Of a stretch of DNA of 64,000 nucleotides, positions 45,026-53,855 are shown one piece after another. How positions within the stretch are numbered: position 1 is the first letter of the stretch; the number at the start of each line of letters is the position of its first letter. The translations under genes and the position numbers were made by a program. Under the pieces are notes generated by a model, which saw only the letters and a program-made list of their open reading frames with translations, ran no database searches and had not been told where the DNA came from. Source of the stretch: Clostridiaceae bacterium HFYG-1003 (GTDB taxonomy: Bacteria > Bacillota > Clostridia > Clostridiales > Clostridiaceae); NCBI GenBank assembly GCA_024579835.1, contig CP102060.1, positions 1,054,001 through 1,118,000 on the forward strand. Direction: 5' to 3'.

Positions 45026-45733
45026 ATGGATCAAGAGGAACTGATCAAACAGATCGAAAAAGAAAAGCGGAAAAAAGCAGAGTTGGATAATGGGGTCAGA
45101 AAAAAGTTCGATGAGGAACGGGCCAGGCTCATCCTGGCTCAGATCTTTCCGGAGGAGCTGACGGATACCGTCTTGTCGGATCGGCCTGACATTCAGACCA
45201 AGGATGGGCGAATCGGCATCGAAGTGACGGATGCCACCCTTCGGCCGGTCAGGCAGAATCTGGCCATGGTCAGCCGCATCACGGGAAAGACGCGGGATCA
45301 ACTGAACCGCCATGAAACCGCCTATCTGGGACAGGATCATGTGAATGATTCAGACTGGCAGGGAATGACACTCCCTGGTTTTGCGCTCTGGGGGCCTACG
45401 GTGGATTATGCCGCAGCCTATCAGAAAAAAGTGGAGAGCATGCAAAAAGAAGGCTATGGCAGCTTTGAGAAAAATGGTCTGTTCATCTACTCCATGATCG
45501 GAGCGGAGGATTCAGAAGTCCAGGCGTTTATCCAGCAGGTCCAGTCCGATGAAGCGAATCCCTACGATCTCATCCTGCTCTGCTTTGAGCACAGCCTGAG
45601 AACAATCCAGTATAAGCCCGCAGAGGTCCGGGATTATCCCCTGACCGCCGAGCTCTGGCACAGTGTCAACCACGCTGCGTTTCTGACCGCAGTTGGAATT
45701 GAGTACGAGGAGTTTTATCCGAAAGAGAACTAA
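45026..45733 (+). CDS. hypothetical protein with weak PD-(D/E)XK-like motif
   Basis: 235 residues, family not recognised. The N-terminus is a charged coiled-coil-like helix (KEKRKKAELDNGVRKKFDEE). Residues about 51-68 read SDRPDIQTKDGRIGIEVT, which resembles the PD...ExT pattern of some restriction-endonuclease-like folds (no lysine after the Glu). The rest has no motif. ATG 45026 follows GGAGG at 7 nt. A terminator follows at 45746-45780. Alone in its unit, downstream of the VWA gene. Nuclease activity is only a possibility. Confidence 0.6.
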   Translation: MDQEELIKQIEKEKRKKAELDNGVRKKFDEERARLILAQIFPEELTDTVLSDRPDIQTKDGRIGIEVTDATLRPVRQNLAMVSRITGKTRDQLNRHETAYLGQDHVNDSDWQGMTLPGFALWGPTVDYAAAYQKKVESMQKEGYGSFEKNGLFIYSMIGAEDSEVQAFIQQVQSDEANPYDLILLCFEHSLRTIQYKPAEVRDYPLTAELWHSVNHAAFLTAVGIEYEEFYPKEN

Positions 45734-45745
45734 ACAGAGCAGGAG

Positions 45746-45780
45746 CACCGGCAGCCAGTCCATAAGACAGGCAGCCGGTG
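45746..45780 (+). terminator. terminator after the hypothetical gene
   Basis: Arms 45746-45756 and 45770-45780 pair with one mismatch, followed by TTTT. The rest to 46102 has no supported gene. Confidence 0.7.
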
Positions 45781-46102
45781 TTTTGCCTTATTCTTATCCC
45801 ATACTCTATTGCCTCGTTCGTCAGCCAAGCTCTTTCAGATATAGAGAATGGCCTGCTGATCCAAAATGCGGGATGAACTGAAGCAGGAATCCTGGGTATT
45901 CCTTGGCTTATGTCGCCATCTAGAACATCCACAAGTCCAAACAGTCAGGAAGTCCGCAGGGGAATCTCATGCAACTTCATGAGCGCCAAGGACATAAGTT
46001 CTGTATAATGATCAGTGAGTTACACAATCATTGATCAATTTGCAGATTTAGTGGACAAGCGCATGGTCAATGAGCAAGTCAGTGGAAGGAAAGGGAAAGG
46101 GC

Positions 46103-49100
46103 ATGAAGGAAACAGATCGAATCAGGATTGAACCGAATTTGACCCGGGCACAGGTCGGGGAGCTGCTGGAATGTTGTCTCCTGTTGGGATTTGAGGCGGA
46201 ACAGGCAGTGTTTCCGGTGACTGCGACTAAGGGGGACGGGAAGGCTGTGTCGCTGGCGGAGCTGGTAGCTGAGCGGAGTCACCGGACAGCGGATGTGCCG
46301 ACTGGTTTTCAGTCCGCCACCCGTCAGGCTCGACCGATTCCGGAGCTGGACTGGCGCAGGCGCAAGGGGCTTGAGACACTTTTCTCGATCGGGGAATTTC
46401 TGATCGATCAGAATCATGATCAGCTGGCGGACCAGCTGAACTTTAAAATCCGCCTGCCCCTGGAGTTCAGTTGGCATCAGGCCGCCGCTGCGGCCAACCT
46501 GGCTTATCGCTTCGGCATGGATACCACTGCCTATGAGGGTCCCATCCTGGCGGAGCCGGACTGGGAGGGGAATGTGATTGAATTCATCCCCGGGGAAGTC
46601 TGCCGCCTGACCTGGGAGGAGGGAACCGGCTGTCGGGTCCTCATCGAAGGGGACGGGGAAGACCTGGTGGAACTGATGGCCCAAATGTGTACCCGCTTCC
46701 CCGAGGCAAGGCCAGGGACTCCATGGATCCAGCTGCTGCATCAGATGACTGACAGCCTGGCGCTGCGGGATCTGGATGGTCAGCTGGCGAAAGTGCGGGC
46801 ACTGCAGAAACAGGGTCTGGATGATCTTCAGGTGTCGGCTTCCTCTGAGCTGCGAAGCCGAGTTCAGGAAACAGAACGGGATTTTCCCGGGGTAACGTTT
46901 GTCGATCATAAGGCGCCTCGTTCGCTGTGGGAACAATCCGTTGACCTGACCTGGGAAGTTCAGGATCTGCTGGATCTTCTGGAACGGGACGTGTATCCCA
47001 GGGTAACACCGGGAGATGAGGTGGTGCTGGAAGCCTGTCTCAGTGAGGACTATGCCGTCCGCGCCACAACCAGCCAGCTGATTCAAGATCACATCCATTC
47101 GCTGGGAGCCGGGTGTCGGATCCAGCTGCTGTGCGCCTACAAGCAGGGCTACTCCTGGCTGGAAGAAGCAGTGCTGCCCCAAGTCCGAAACCTGCCGATC
47201 CATGAGGTGCTGATTCGGTTTCGGCCATTACTGGCCCCCGGAATCAGTGACTGGGGCGATGTCGACGGGGCCGTTCCAAGCTACCAGCTAGGCGGCGGGA
47301 ATCCGGAGCGCTGGCTGGATTTGCCCATCCGCCATCTGCAGGAACTATATCCGGCCCATGATCTGGTGACCGATGCTCTGGGCCTGGCCCCGGGTTCGGT
47401 CCGGTTTGAGGCGATGGAAGATTCGACCGACTCAGACGGAGCGACCTATCAGTTTGTCGGCCGGAATGAAGCCGGTGACATGCTGTATGAAGCGGCCTAT
47501 ACCGCCAGCTGGAGTGAGCGCCCGTACCTGACCGGGTATCCGGGACTGGGCCTGGTTCATCCGCCCACCGGTCATCTGCGGGTTTGGATCAATGGCACCA
47601 GGACCGTGGATCAGCGAATCACGACCGATCTGGAGAAGGTCTGGGACAGTTACCAGAATGAGATCCTGCCGCGGGTCCGGGAAACGATACTGACTCGTTA
47701 TGGCACGGTAAGGGCCCAGGATCAGCCGTTTTTTACCCGGCTCGAGCTGGATGTGACCCTGAGTGAGCCCGATTTTGCTCTGCCCTGGCGGCAGGATATG
47801 ATCTCCTCGCTCAACGCCCTGCATGAGGACCTCTACTTTGTTGGCAGCGATTACTTCAGACAGCTGGGACTGGAGCATGGCGATGCGGGCATCGATGCGC
47901 CGGGACTGATCCTGCCGCTGATTCATCAGGGGCAGGGGAAGCCGCAGCTGACGGTTCGGCTGCTTCAGGCAGCGGATGCCGCTCCCTGCATCCGACAGGG
48001 CGGACAGATCCTTGCGGAGCCCCTGGAACGAAGAGACATCGGCCTCTGGCTGCAGGGACTCAGCCAGACCGATGGCCGGCTGACGGCCCATCTTCAGACG
48101 GATTATACGGATGGGGATTTTCTCCAGGCCTATCTGGAGCTGCTGGCACAGGGCAGCCTGTCAGTCAACCGAATCCTGGACGGCGTGAATGCCCTGAGCC
48201 TGACTGCGCCGGCGGGGGAGTGGAGCACCGTCCTGCCCGCCCGACCGGTTCGGGAGAAAACCGTAAAGATCACGGAGCTGGACCTCATGGAAGATCGGGT
48301 CATCGGAGTCGAAGACTTTGAAGCGTTGACGGAATCCCTTCGCCAGGTTGGCGGCCTGAGTGTTTACCCCATCGCCACCTCCTATGAAGGACGCCCGATC
48401 TATGCCTTTGAACTGACCACGGAGGAACCGGGCTATACCTCAAGGACCCGGCGGCTGACCCGCTATCCTTCGCTCTATATCAATGCCCGGCATCATGCCA
48501 ATGAGGTTTCCTCCACCAACGCAGCCCTGATGCTGCTGCGGGAACTCCTGACGGACGACCGGTGGCAGAGTCTGGCTCAGCGCCTGAATCTGGTGGTGGT
48601 CCCCCTGGAAAATCCCGACGGCACAGCCATCCACTATGAGCTGCAGAAGGAACATCCGACCTGGAAGCTCCATGTTGCCCGCTTCAATGCCATTGGCAAG
48701 GAATTCTACCGCGATCACTTCAATCCGGATACCATCCATACCGAAGCCATGGGCCTGACCCGCCTGTGGCACCGGATGCTGCCGGACCTGATGATCGACA
48801 ATCATGGCGTTCCCAGTCATGAATGGGAACAGCCCTTCTCAGGCTATACCTCACCCGCCTACAAGGGATTCTGGATTCCTCGCTCCCTGCTCTACGGCTA
48901 TTTCTGGACTGTGCGGGATGAGACCTGGCAGGAGAACGTCCGGCTCAACCGCTCGGTGGAAGACGTCATCGCCCAGGCCATCCAGGCTGAGCCGGAACTG
49001 ACCGCTCACAACGAAGCCTGGAAGGAGATCTTTGAAACCTATGCCCACCGCTGGATGCCGCGCCTGTTCCCGGCCGACTACTACAAGAACATGATCAATT

Positions 49101-49396
49101 ACTGGATCGCCTTTGACCATGATCCGGCTCACCGCTATCCCTCCGTCCGCTTCCCCTGGATCACCAGCGTGGCCTATACCAGCGAAGTAGCCGATGAAAC
49201 CGCCCAGGGAGAGTACCTGAGACTTTGCGCCAGAGCGCATCTCACCCATGACCTGGCCGTCATTGAGGAACTCAGCCATGCCGTCAGCCATTATGAAACA
49301 GAATGTTCCCTCCGGGACGGCGTCCTCCGGCTGAAGGACATCCGGCACCGGCCCCTCCGGTTTCGGACGGACCCCGACTCCCGCCCGGTCGAGTAA
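46103..49396 (+). CDS. large M14-family zinc carboxypeptidase-like protein
   Basis: 1097 residues from ATG 46103 (the frame is open to 46070, but the purine-rich site GGAAAGGGAAAGG fits 46103). No signal peptide. The C-terminal third is an M14 peptidase: INARHHANEVSSTNA has zinc ligands His798 and Glu801, VPLENPDGTA is the substrate loop, and MIDNHGVPSHEWEQ supplies a further His. The first about 700 residues have no recognised motif and contain two similar-looking halves with LE.DV. and GYPGLGLVHP-type segments. Usual M14 enzymes are 300-400 residues, so this is a very long form. Substrate and location are unknown. Confidence 0.75.
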   Translation: MKETDRIRIEPNLTRAQVGELLECCLLLGFEAEQAVFPVTATKGDGKAVSLAELVAERSHRTADVPTGFQSATRQARPIPELDWRRRKGLETLFSIGEFLIDQNHDQLADQLNFKIRLPLEFSWHQAAAAANLAYRFGMDTTAYEGPILAEPDWEGNVIEFIPGEVCRLTWEEGTGCRVLIEGDGEDLVELMAQMCTRFPEARPGTPWIQLLHQMTDSLALRDLDGQLAKVRALQKQGLDDLQVSASSELRSRVQETERDFPGVTFVDHKAPRSLWEQSVDLTWEVQDLLDLLERDVYPRVTPGDEVVLEACLSEDYAVRATTSQLIQDHIHSLGAGCRIQLLCAYKQGYSWLEEAVLPQVRNLPIHEVLIRFRPLLAPGISDWGDVDGAVPSYQLGGGNPERWLDLPIRHLQELYPAHDLVTDALGLAPGSVRFEAMEDSTDSDGATYQFVGRNEAGDMLYEAAYTASWSERPYLTGYPGLGLVHPPTGHLRVWINGTRTVDQRITTDLEKVWDSYQNEILPRVRETILTRYGTVRAQDQPFFTRLELDVTLSEPDFALPWRQDMISSLNALHEDLYFVGSDYFRQLGLEHGDAGIDAPGLILPLIHQGQGKPQLTVRLLQAADAAPCIRQGGQILAEPLERRDIGLWLQGLSQTDGRLTAHLQTDYTDGDFLQAYLELLAQGSLSVNRILDGVNALSLTAPAGEWSTVLPARPVREKTVKITELDLMEDRVIGVEDFEALTESLRQVGGLSVYPIATSYEGRPIYAFELTTEEPGYTSRTRRLTRYPSLYINARHHANEVSSTNAALMLLRELLTDDRWQSLAQRLNLVVVPLENPDGTAIHYELQKEHPTWKLHVARFNAIGKEFYRDHFNPDTIHTEAMGLTRLWHRMLPDLMIDNHGVPSHEWEQPFSGYTSPAYKGFWIPRSLLYGYFWTVRDETWQENVRLNRSVEDVIAQAIQAEPELTAHNEAWKEIFETYAHRWMPRLFPADYYKNMINYWIAFDHDPAHRYPSVRFPWITSVAYTSEVADETAQGEYLRLCARAHLTHDLAVIEELSHAVSHYETECSLRDGVLRLKDIRHRPLRFRTDPDSRPVE

Positions 49397-49474
49397 ACGG
49401 GGAGAAGATCGGCTTGGCGCAATTTGACGCCCCCGGATCAACCATGTTCAATCCATTCTTAAAAACTGCTTCTG

Positions 49475-49536
49475 CCGTCCGTTCCCACCGGTGATGGGGA
49501 CGGACGGTTCTTTTTGGTGATGGGGACGGACGGTTC
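49475..49536 (+). terminator. terminator with duplicated right arm
   Basis: Arms 49475-49487 and 49495-49507 pair with one wobble and are followed by TTCTTTTT, a good terminator for the M14 gene. The right arm and loop (49490-49510) are then repeated exactly at 49516-49536. Confidence 0.8.
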
Positions 49537-49587
49537 ATTTCGGCAAAAGGATCTCTCGGGCTCTCAGCGGTCGGACTATCTGGGGCT

Positions 49588-49662
49588 CGCAATGGCCGTA
49601 CCCAACCGGCTGGCCAGTGGCCATACCCAACCGGAGGGGCAGTGGCAGTACCCGACCGGAGG
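49588..49662. repeat. 25-bp tandem array
   Basis: Three imperfect copies of a 25-bp unit (AGTGGCCATACCCAACCGG core) before the DUF969 gene. The following sequence to 49851 has a TATAAT at 49809-49814 that may be a -10 box, without a clear -35 box. Confidence 0.75.
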
Positions 49663-49851
49663 CTTGATGTTAAGTTGTCAATCATGAGACCGTTTATGAG
49701 AATGTTAACTGAAACCGATTAGGAGGTAAGGGGGGTTGCGGATGTCTGAAATCTTGGAGGCAGCCCGTTTTTTATCGAAAATGGGCAATTTTCAACGGTT
49801 TATTGGGGTATAATGAATGTGAAATTTATATTTATATAAAGGAGTTATTTT

Positions 49852-50532
49852 ATGGAACTGATCAAATTACTTGGGATCCTGATCGTGATCGTCGGTTTCG
49901 CGTTGAAGTTGGATTCTATCCTCATCGTTCTGGCGGCCGCCGTTGTGACGGCACTGGTCGGGGGAATTGGCGTGAACGGGCTGCTCGAGACACTGGGCAA
50001 GTCCTTTGTCGCAAACCGCGCCATGGCCATCTTCATTCTGATTATGCTGGTAACCGGCACCCTCGAGCGCAATGGGCTCAAGGAAGCTGCCGCCAAACTC
50101 ATCGGCCGATTCAAAGGGGCTTCCCCTGGATTTGTCATTGGCCTTTACGGCATCATGCGCGGAATCTTCGGAGCCTTCAATGTCAGCTTTGGCGGCGTCG
50201 CCGGATTTGTTCGTCCGATCATCATGCCCATGGCAACCGGTGCCATTGAGTCCAAGGGAACGAAAGTTCACCCGGAACACCTGGAAGACATCAAGGGGAT
50301 GGCTTCCGGCATGGAAAACATCGCCTGGTTCTTCTGTCAGGTTCTGTTTGTCGGTGGTTCAGGCGGTCTGCTGGTTCAGTCGACCCTCAAATCATTGGGT
50401 TATGAAGTAAGCCTGCTGGATCTGGTCAAGGTGGAAATCCCGGTGGCTATCACCGCGGTCACCGTGGCTATCGTGTACTACTATCTGAAAGACCGTAAGC
50501 TCCGTAAGAAGTATTACGGAACGACTGTATAA
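49852..50532 (+). CDS. DUF969 family membrane protein
   Basis: 226-residue membrane protein. Hydrophobic helices at both ends and the DUF969 core with NRAMAIFILIMLVTGTLERNG, FKGASPGFVIGLYGIMRGI and the AFNVSFGGVAGFVRPIIMPMA region (shown here in parts). AAAGGAG precedes ATG 49852. It sits directly before a DUF979 gene and a pyroglutamyl peptidase. The DUF969/DUF979 pair is probably a two-part permease, and the peptidase suggests pyroglutamate or pyroglutamyl peptides as cargo (inference). Confidence 0.82.
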   Translation: MELIKLLGILIVIVGFALKLDSILIVLAAAVVTALVGGIGVNGLLETLGKSFVANRAMAIFILIMLVTGTLERNGLKEAAAKLIGRFKGASPGFVIGLYGIMRGIFGAFNVSFGGVAGFVRPIIMPMATGAIESKGTKVHPEHLEDIKGMASGMENIAWFFCQVLFVGGSGGLLVQSTLKSLGYEVSLLDLVKVEIPVAITAVTVAIVYYYLKDRKLRKKYYGTTV

Positions 50533-50546
50533 GGGGGATCGAAGCG

Positions 50547-51491
50547 ATGACATTTTTTACGGATCCGAACGTACTGATCGGAGCAAAACTGCTGGAAGTC
50601 CTCTTTATCGTCATGGGTCTGATCGCCGTCTATACCGGAGTCAAGAATCTGACCGACAAAACCAATCCTTCGCCGCTGGGCACGGGCGTCTTCTGGATCA
50701 CCATGGGCGTCGTTCTGGCCTTTGGCCGCTGGATTCCGAACCTGGTGAACGGAATTCTGATCATCATCATGACCCTGCCCGCCATTCTGCGCAAAGTCAG
50801 CAAAGGCCAGCAGAATGTTCCCACCGCGGAGCAGACCGGCGCGTCCTTTGAGCGCATCGGCATGAAAATCTTCCTGCCGGCGCTGGCTATCGGCTTCTTC
50901 GCCATTCTGTTCGCCATCTTCACCAAGCTCGGCGCACTGGTAGGAGTCGGGGCCGGCATCTTTGCTGCCATTCTGCTTCTGATGGTGTACTCCTCCAACA
51001 ACAAGCCGCTGACCTTCCTCAACGATTCCGAGCGTCTGCTGTCAACGGTTGGACCCCTCTCCATGCTGCCCATGCTGCTGGCTTCCCTGGGTGCTATTTT
51101 CACGGCAGCCGGTGTTGGCGATGTCATTGCCAAGCTGGTTGGAAACGTCATTCCCCAGGGCAATGTGAACGTCGGTATCATCGTCTATGCTCTTGGCATG
51201 ATGCTTTTCACCATGATCATGGGCAATGCCTTTGCCGCCATCACCGTCATGACCGTTGGAATCGGAGCTCCCTTCGTACTCGCCTACGGCGCCAACCCGG
51301 TACTCATCGGAATGCTGGCTCTGACCTGCGGCTACTGCGGCACTCTGATGACCCCCATGGCTGCGAACTTCAACATTGTTCCGGTGGCCATGCTGGATAT
51401 GAAGGACCGGATGGGCGTCATCAAGAACCAGGTCATCCCGGCTCTGATCATGGTTACCTTCCAGATCGGCTACATGATTCTGTTCAAGTAG
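50547..51491 (+). CDS. DUF979 family membrane protein
   Basis: 314 residues, about eight membrane segments. ISLAND-type motifs of DUF979: PLGTGVFWITMGVVLAFGRW near the N-terminus, FLNDSERLLSTVGPLSMLP in the middle and GANPVLIGMLALTCGYCGT near the end. It starts 14 nt after the DUF969 stop with GGGGGAT upstream. Together with DUF969 it probably forms a transporter coupled to the peptidase encoded next. Confidence 0.82.
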   Translation: MTFFTDPNVLIGAKLLEVLFIVMGLIAVYTGVKNLTDKTNPSPLGTGVFWITMGVVLAFGRWIPNLVNGILIIIMTLPAILRKVSKGQQNVPTAEQTGASFERIGMKIFLPALAIGFFAILFAIFTKLGALVGVGAGIFAAILLLMVYSSNNKPLTFLNDSERLLSTVGPLSMLPMLLASLGAIFTAAGVGDVIAKLVGNVIPQGNVNVGIIVYALGMMLFTMIMGNAFAAITVMTVGIGAPFVLAYGANPVLIGMLALTCGYCGTLMTPMAANFNIVPVAMLDMKDRMGVIKNQVIPALIMVTFQIGYMILFK

Positions 51492-51612
51492 AGTGAACAG
51501 AGACTGAAACTGTAACTGAACCTGCAATCCCTTCCCGGAAGAGTACTTTCGGAGAAAGGATCCCTAACAATGAAACAATGAAACTGAAATACGTTGAACA
51601 AAGGAGAACACG

Positions 51613-52257
51613 ATGAAAATACTGATTACAGGATTTGATCCGTTTGGCGGAGAAAGCGTGAACCCGGCATTTGAGGCGGTCAAGCTGGTACCGGAGGAAG
51701 TGAAGGGAGCACAGGTCATTAAGCTGGAAATCCCCACCGTCTTTACTCGCAGCACCAAGGTTGTCGAAGATGCGATTTTGCTCCATCAGCCGGATGTTGT
51801 GCTGAACATCGGCCAGGCCGGCGGCCGTTCCCACATTACCGTGGAAAAAGTCGCCATCAATTTAGCCGAAGCCAGAATTCCGGACAATGACGGCGAACAG
51901 CCGCTGGATGCCAAGCTGGTGGAAGAGGGCGAAACCGCCTATTTTGCGACCATTCCGGTAAAAGCCATCGTGGCTCATCTGAAGGACAATAAGATTCCGG
52001 CCAGCATTTCCTATACCGCCGGAACCTATGTCTGCAACAGCATTATGTACAATGTGCTGCATCTGACCAAAACGAAATACCCCAACATCCGCGCCGGTTT
52101 CATCCACGTTCCGTTTGCCACCGAGCAGGCGGTTGACAAGCCGGTGGGCACCCCATTCATGTCTCTGGCAGAAATTGCCAAAGCGCTGGAGCTTTCCATC
52201 GAAGCCATCATCGCCAACGAAGTCGATGCCAAAGTCCAGATGGGAACCATCATGTAA
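51613..52257 (+). CDS. pcp: pyroglutamyl-peptidase I
   Basis: 214 residues, C15 cysteine peptidase. Opening ILITGFDPFGGESVNPA is the family signature, with the catalytic Glu in ITVEKVAIN, Cys in GTYVCNSIMY and His in GFIHVPF. The enzyme removes N-terminal pyroglutamate from peptides in the cytoplasm. AAGGAG precedes ATG 51613. It closes an operon with two membrane proteins that may import its substrates; a Rho-independent terminator follows. Confidence 0.93.
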   Translation: MKILITGFDPFGGESVNPAFEAVKLVPEEVKGAQVIKLEIPTVFTRSTKVVEDAILLHQPDVVLNIGQAGGRSHITVEKVAINLAEARIPDNDGEQPLDAKLVEEGETAYFATIPVKAIVAHLKDNKIPASISYTAGTYVCNSIMYNVLHLTKTKYPNIRAGFIHVPFATEQAVDKPVGTPFMSLAEIAKALELSIEAIIANEVDAKVQMGTIM

Positions 52258-52290
52258 CCCAACCTTCAAAAACTAAAGCAAGAATTTGCG

Positions 52291-52315
52291 TCGAGCCCCA
52301 TTCACTGGGGCTCGA
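52291..52315 (+). terminator. terminator of the pcp operon
   Basis: Perfect 10-bp stem (52291-52300 and 52306-52315), 5-nt loop, followed by TTTTTGCTTG. The rest of 52321-52581 shows no supported gene. Confidence 0.88.
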
Positions 52316-52581
52316 TTTTTGCTTGTCGATAACAATGGGCGAAGCGGATCGATTTTTAAGTACCTGTAGAAATAAATGATAATAGTAATACAATTTACAT
52401 AAAAGGAGGATGCGGTATAAGAAATTGATCGCAATTGGATTGTGCAATAGGATTTTGATCAGGGATTCCGGTTAGACCAATTGCAATCCCATTCGATCGG
52501 TTCACTGCTTCAGATGTCGAGGGAAGGGACGATCCGGTAGAAACTGTGATCAGAGCTGAATTCCAGAAAGGGGAACTTCTG

Positions 52582-53215
52582 ATGAAATTCTTGATTGTTG
52601 TGTTATGTTTTTTAACGATGACGGGCTGCACGAAGTTTGGCTCCGCCAATAACCAGATGCCAAATGCCAGCAGCTCAGGAGGACAGGTGAACTCAAACGC
52701 GCAAACCCTGGCTGCGGGACAATCGTCTGCGGCTACGGCAGAGAGGATCAGTGCCATTCGAATCGGGGATCTTAAAATCGATGGAATCGTGAAGATTCGC
52801 GTGTGCGAAAGCCTGAATTATAATAATAAGGAGAATCAGCTGGTGGAACTTTCACTGGAGGAGTCCAATCGCGTTGTGGAAGAGATGAATCAGCTGGTTC
52901 CAGAACAGTTGAACGGCCTGGCCGGCGCCAGCAAAACTTACGAGAAGGGGCGATAGGCTGCTGGATCCTACAGCAGCCTATCGCTTTCTGGAAGTAACCA
53001 CCCAGTCCGGGGTATCGGTCATTAATTTGTTTGGACAGGATGAGATCATGAAGAATGCCTGGTTAACGGTTCTGAAGTCCGTGCCTTTTGCCAATGCCCC
53101 TCAGGCCGAATTGGATCGGGGGAATCTGGTGATGTATGACATTGACTATGAAGGATCGGTTGTTCTGAACAAGATGGTCATGGACTACGCTAAAAAAATA
53201 AAAAATAAAAAATAA
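52582..53215 (+). pseudogene. small lipoprotein gene, split by a frameshift
   Basis: ATG 52582 after AAAGGGG; the lipobox MTGC (Cys16) marks a lipoprotein. The first frame ends TAG at 52954-52956 after SKTYEKGR. The next frame reads on without a stop from RLLDPTAAYRFLEVTTQSG to a TAA at 53213-53215, giving a product of about 210 residues when joined. Removing one G of the GGGG run at 52947-52950 links the two (KG then DRLLDP). So a one-base frameshift, or a sequencing error, has split it. Function unknown. Confidence 0.7.
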
Positions 53216-53238
53216 AATGGCTTAACCCATTCAATTTC

Positions 53239-53281
53239 CGACGACTCAGGGACTCGCTGCCTGGGTCGTCGCTGCTTTTTT
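53239..53281 (+). terminator. terminator before the Rrf2 gene
   Basis: Arms 53239-53250 and 53260-53271 pair with one mismatch, followed by six T (53276-53281). Confidence 0.8.
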
Positions 53282-53345
53282 GTGCGTGAAGAAATCCGGA
53301 GTAAAAAAAGCTCAGCAAATGTTGGATTCGATGAAGAATCGAATG

Positions 53346-53374
53346 TTGACATGAATAGTCGGAATACCTATAAT
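53346..53374 (+). promoter_or_regulatory. perfect-consensus sigma-A promoter of the sulfur operon
   Basis: TTGACA (53346-53351), 17-bp spacer, TATAAT (53369-53374). A consensus promoter this strong is usually under repression; the Rrf2 regulator encoded just downstream is the natural candidate. Confidence 0.85.
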
Positions 53375-53399
53375 TGTATTGTTGAGGAGGTGGGTCGGA

Positions 53400-53852
53400 T
53401 TGAAACTGTCTACCAAAGGAAGATATGGGGTCAAAGCCATGGTGGATCTGGCGATTCATCAGGGAACCGAACCGGTATCCATTAAAAGTATCAGTCAGCG
53501 CCAGAATATCTCGGAATATTATCTGGAACAGCTGTTCGCACCGCTTCGTCGGGCAGAAATCATCAAGAGCATCCGGGGAGCCCAGGGCGGTTATGAACTG
53601 AATAAACCGGCCAGGGATATCACGGTGCTGGACATCATGAACATCCTGGAGGGTCCCATTGAGGTGTCCGACTGTCTGGACAGCGATGCCTGCAGCAACA
53701 TAGACTGCTGTGCCACGCGGACCGTCTGGAAGAAGCTGAAGGATTCCATCGACAGCGTCATGGGCGCCATTACGCTGCAGGATATTGTGAATGACTATCA
53801 TAAAAACAATGATTCCATCAATTTTATGACAACGGGGAAAGGGGATAACTAA
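53400..53852 (+). CDS. Rrf2-family regulator (IscR/CymR-like)
   Basis: 150 residues from TTG 53400, which has GAGGAGGTG at good distance; upstream codons in the frame have no site. It begins LKLSTKGRYGVKAMVDLA, the Rrf2 winged-helix start, with ISQRQNISEYYLEQLF as the recognition region. Cysteines in SDCLDSDACSNIDCC can hold an iron-sulfur cluster as in IscR. It heads the cluster with nifS, nifU and mnmA, and probably represses it in response to cluster or cysteine status. Confidence 0.88.
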   Translation: MKLSTKGRYGVKAMVDLAIHQGTEPVSIKSISQRQNISEYYLEQLFAPLRRAEIIKSIRGAQGGYELNKPARDITVLDIMNILEGPIEVSDCLDSDACSNIDCCATRTVWKKLKDSIDSVMGAITLQDIVNDYHKNNDSINFMTTGKGDN

Positions 53853-53855
53853 CCA

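Noticed and set aside
49742-49813. 23-codon frame before DUF969
   Set aside because: No conserved feature and poor spacing from the purine-rich stretch; overlaps a likely -10 box.
52410-52475. Short frame after AGGAGG at about 52405
   Set aside because: The ribosome binding site touches the ATG and the frame ends after 21 codons.
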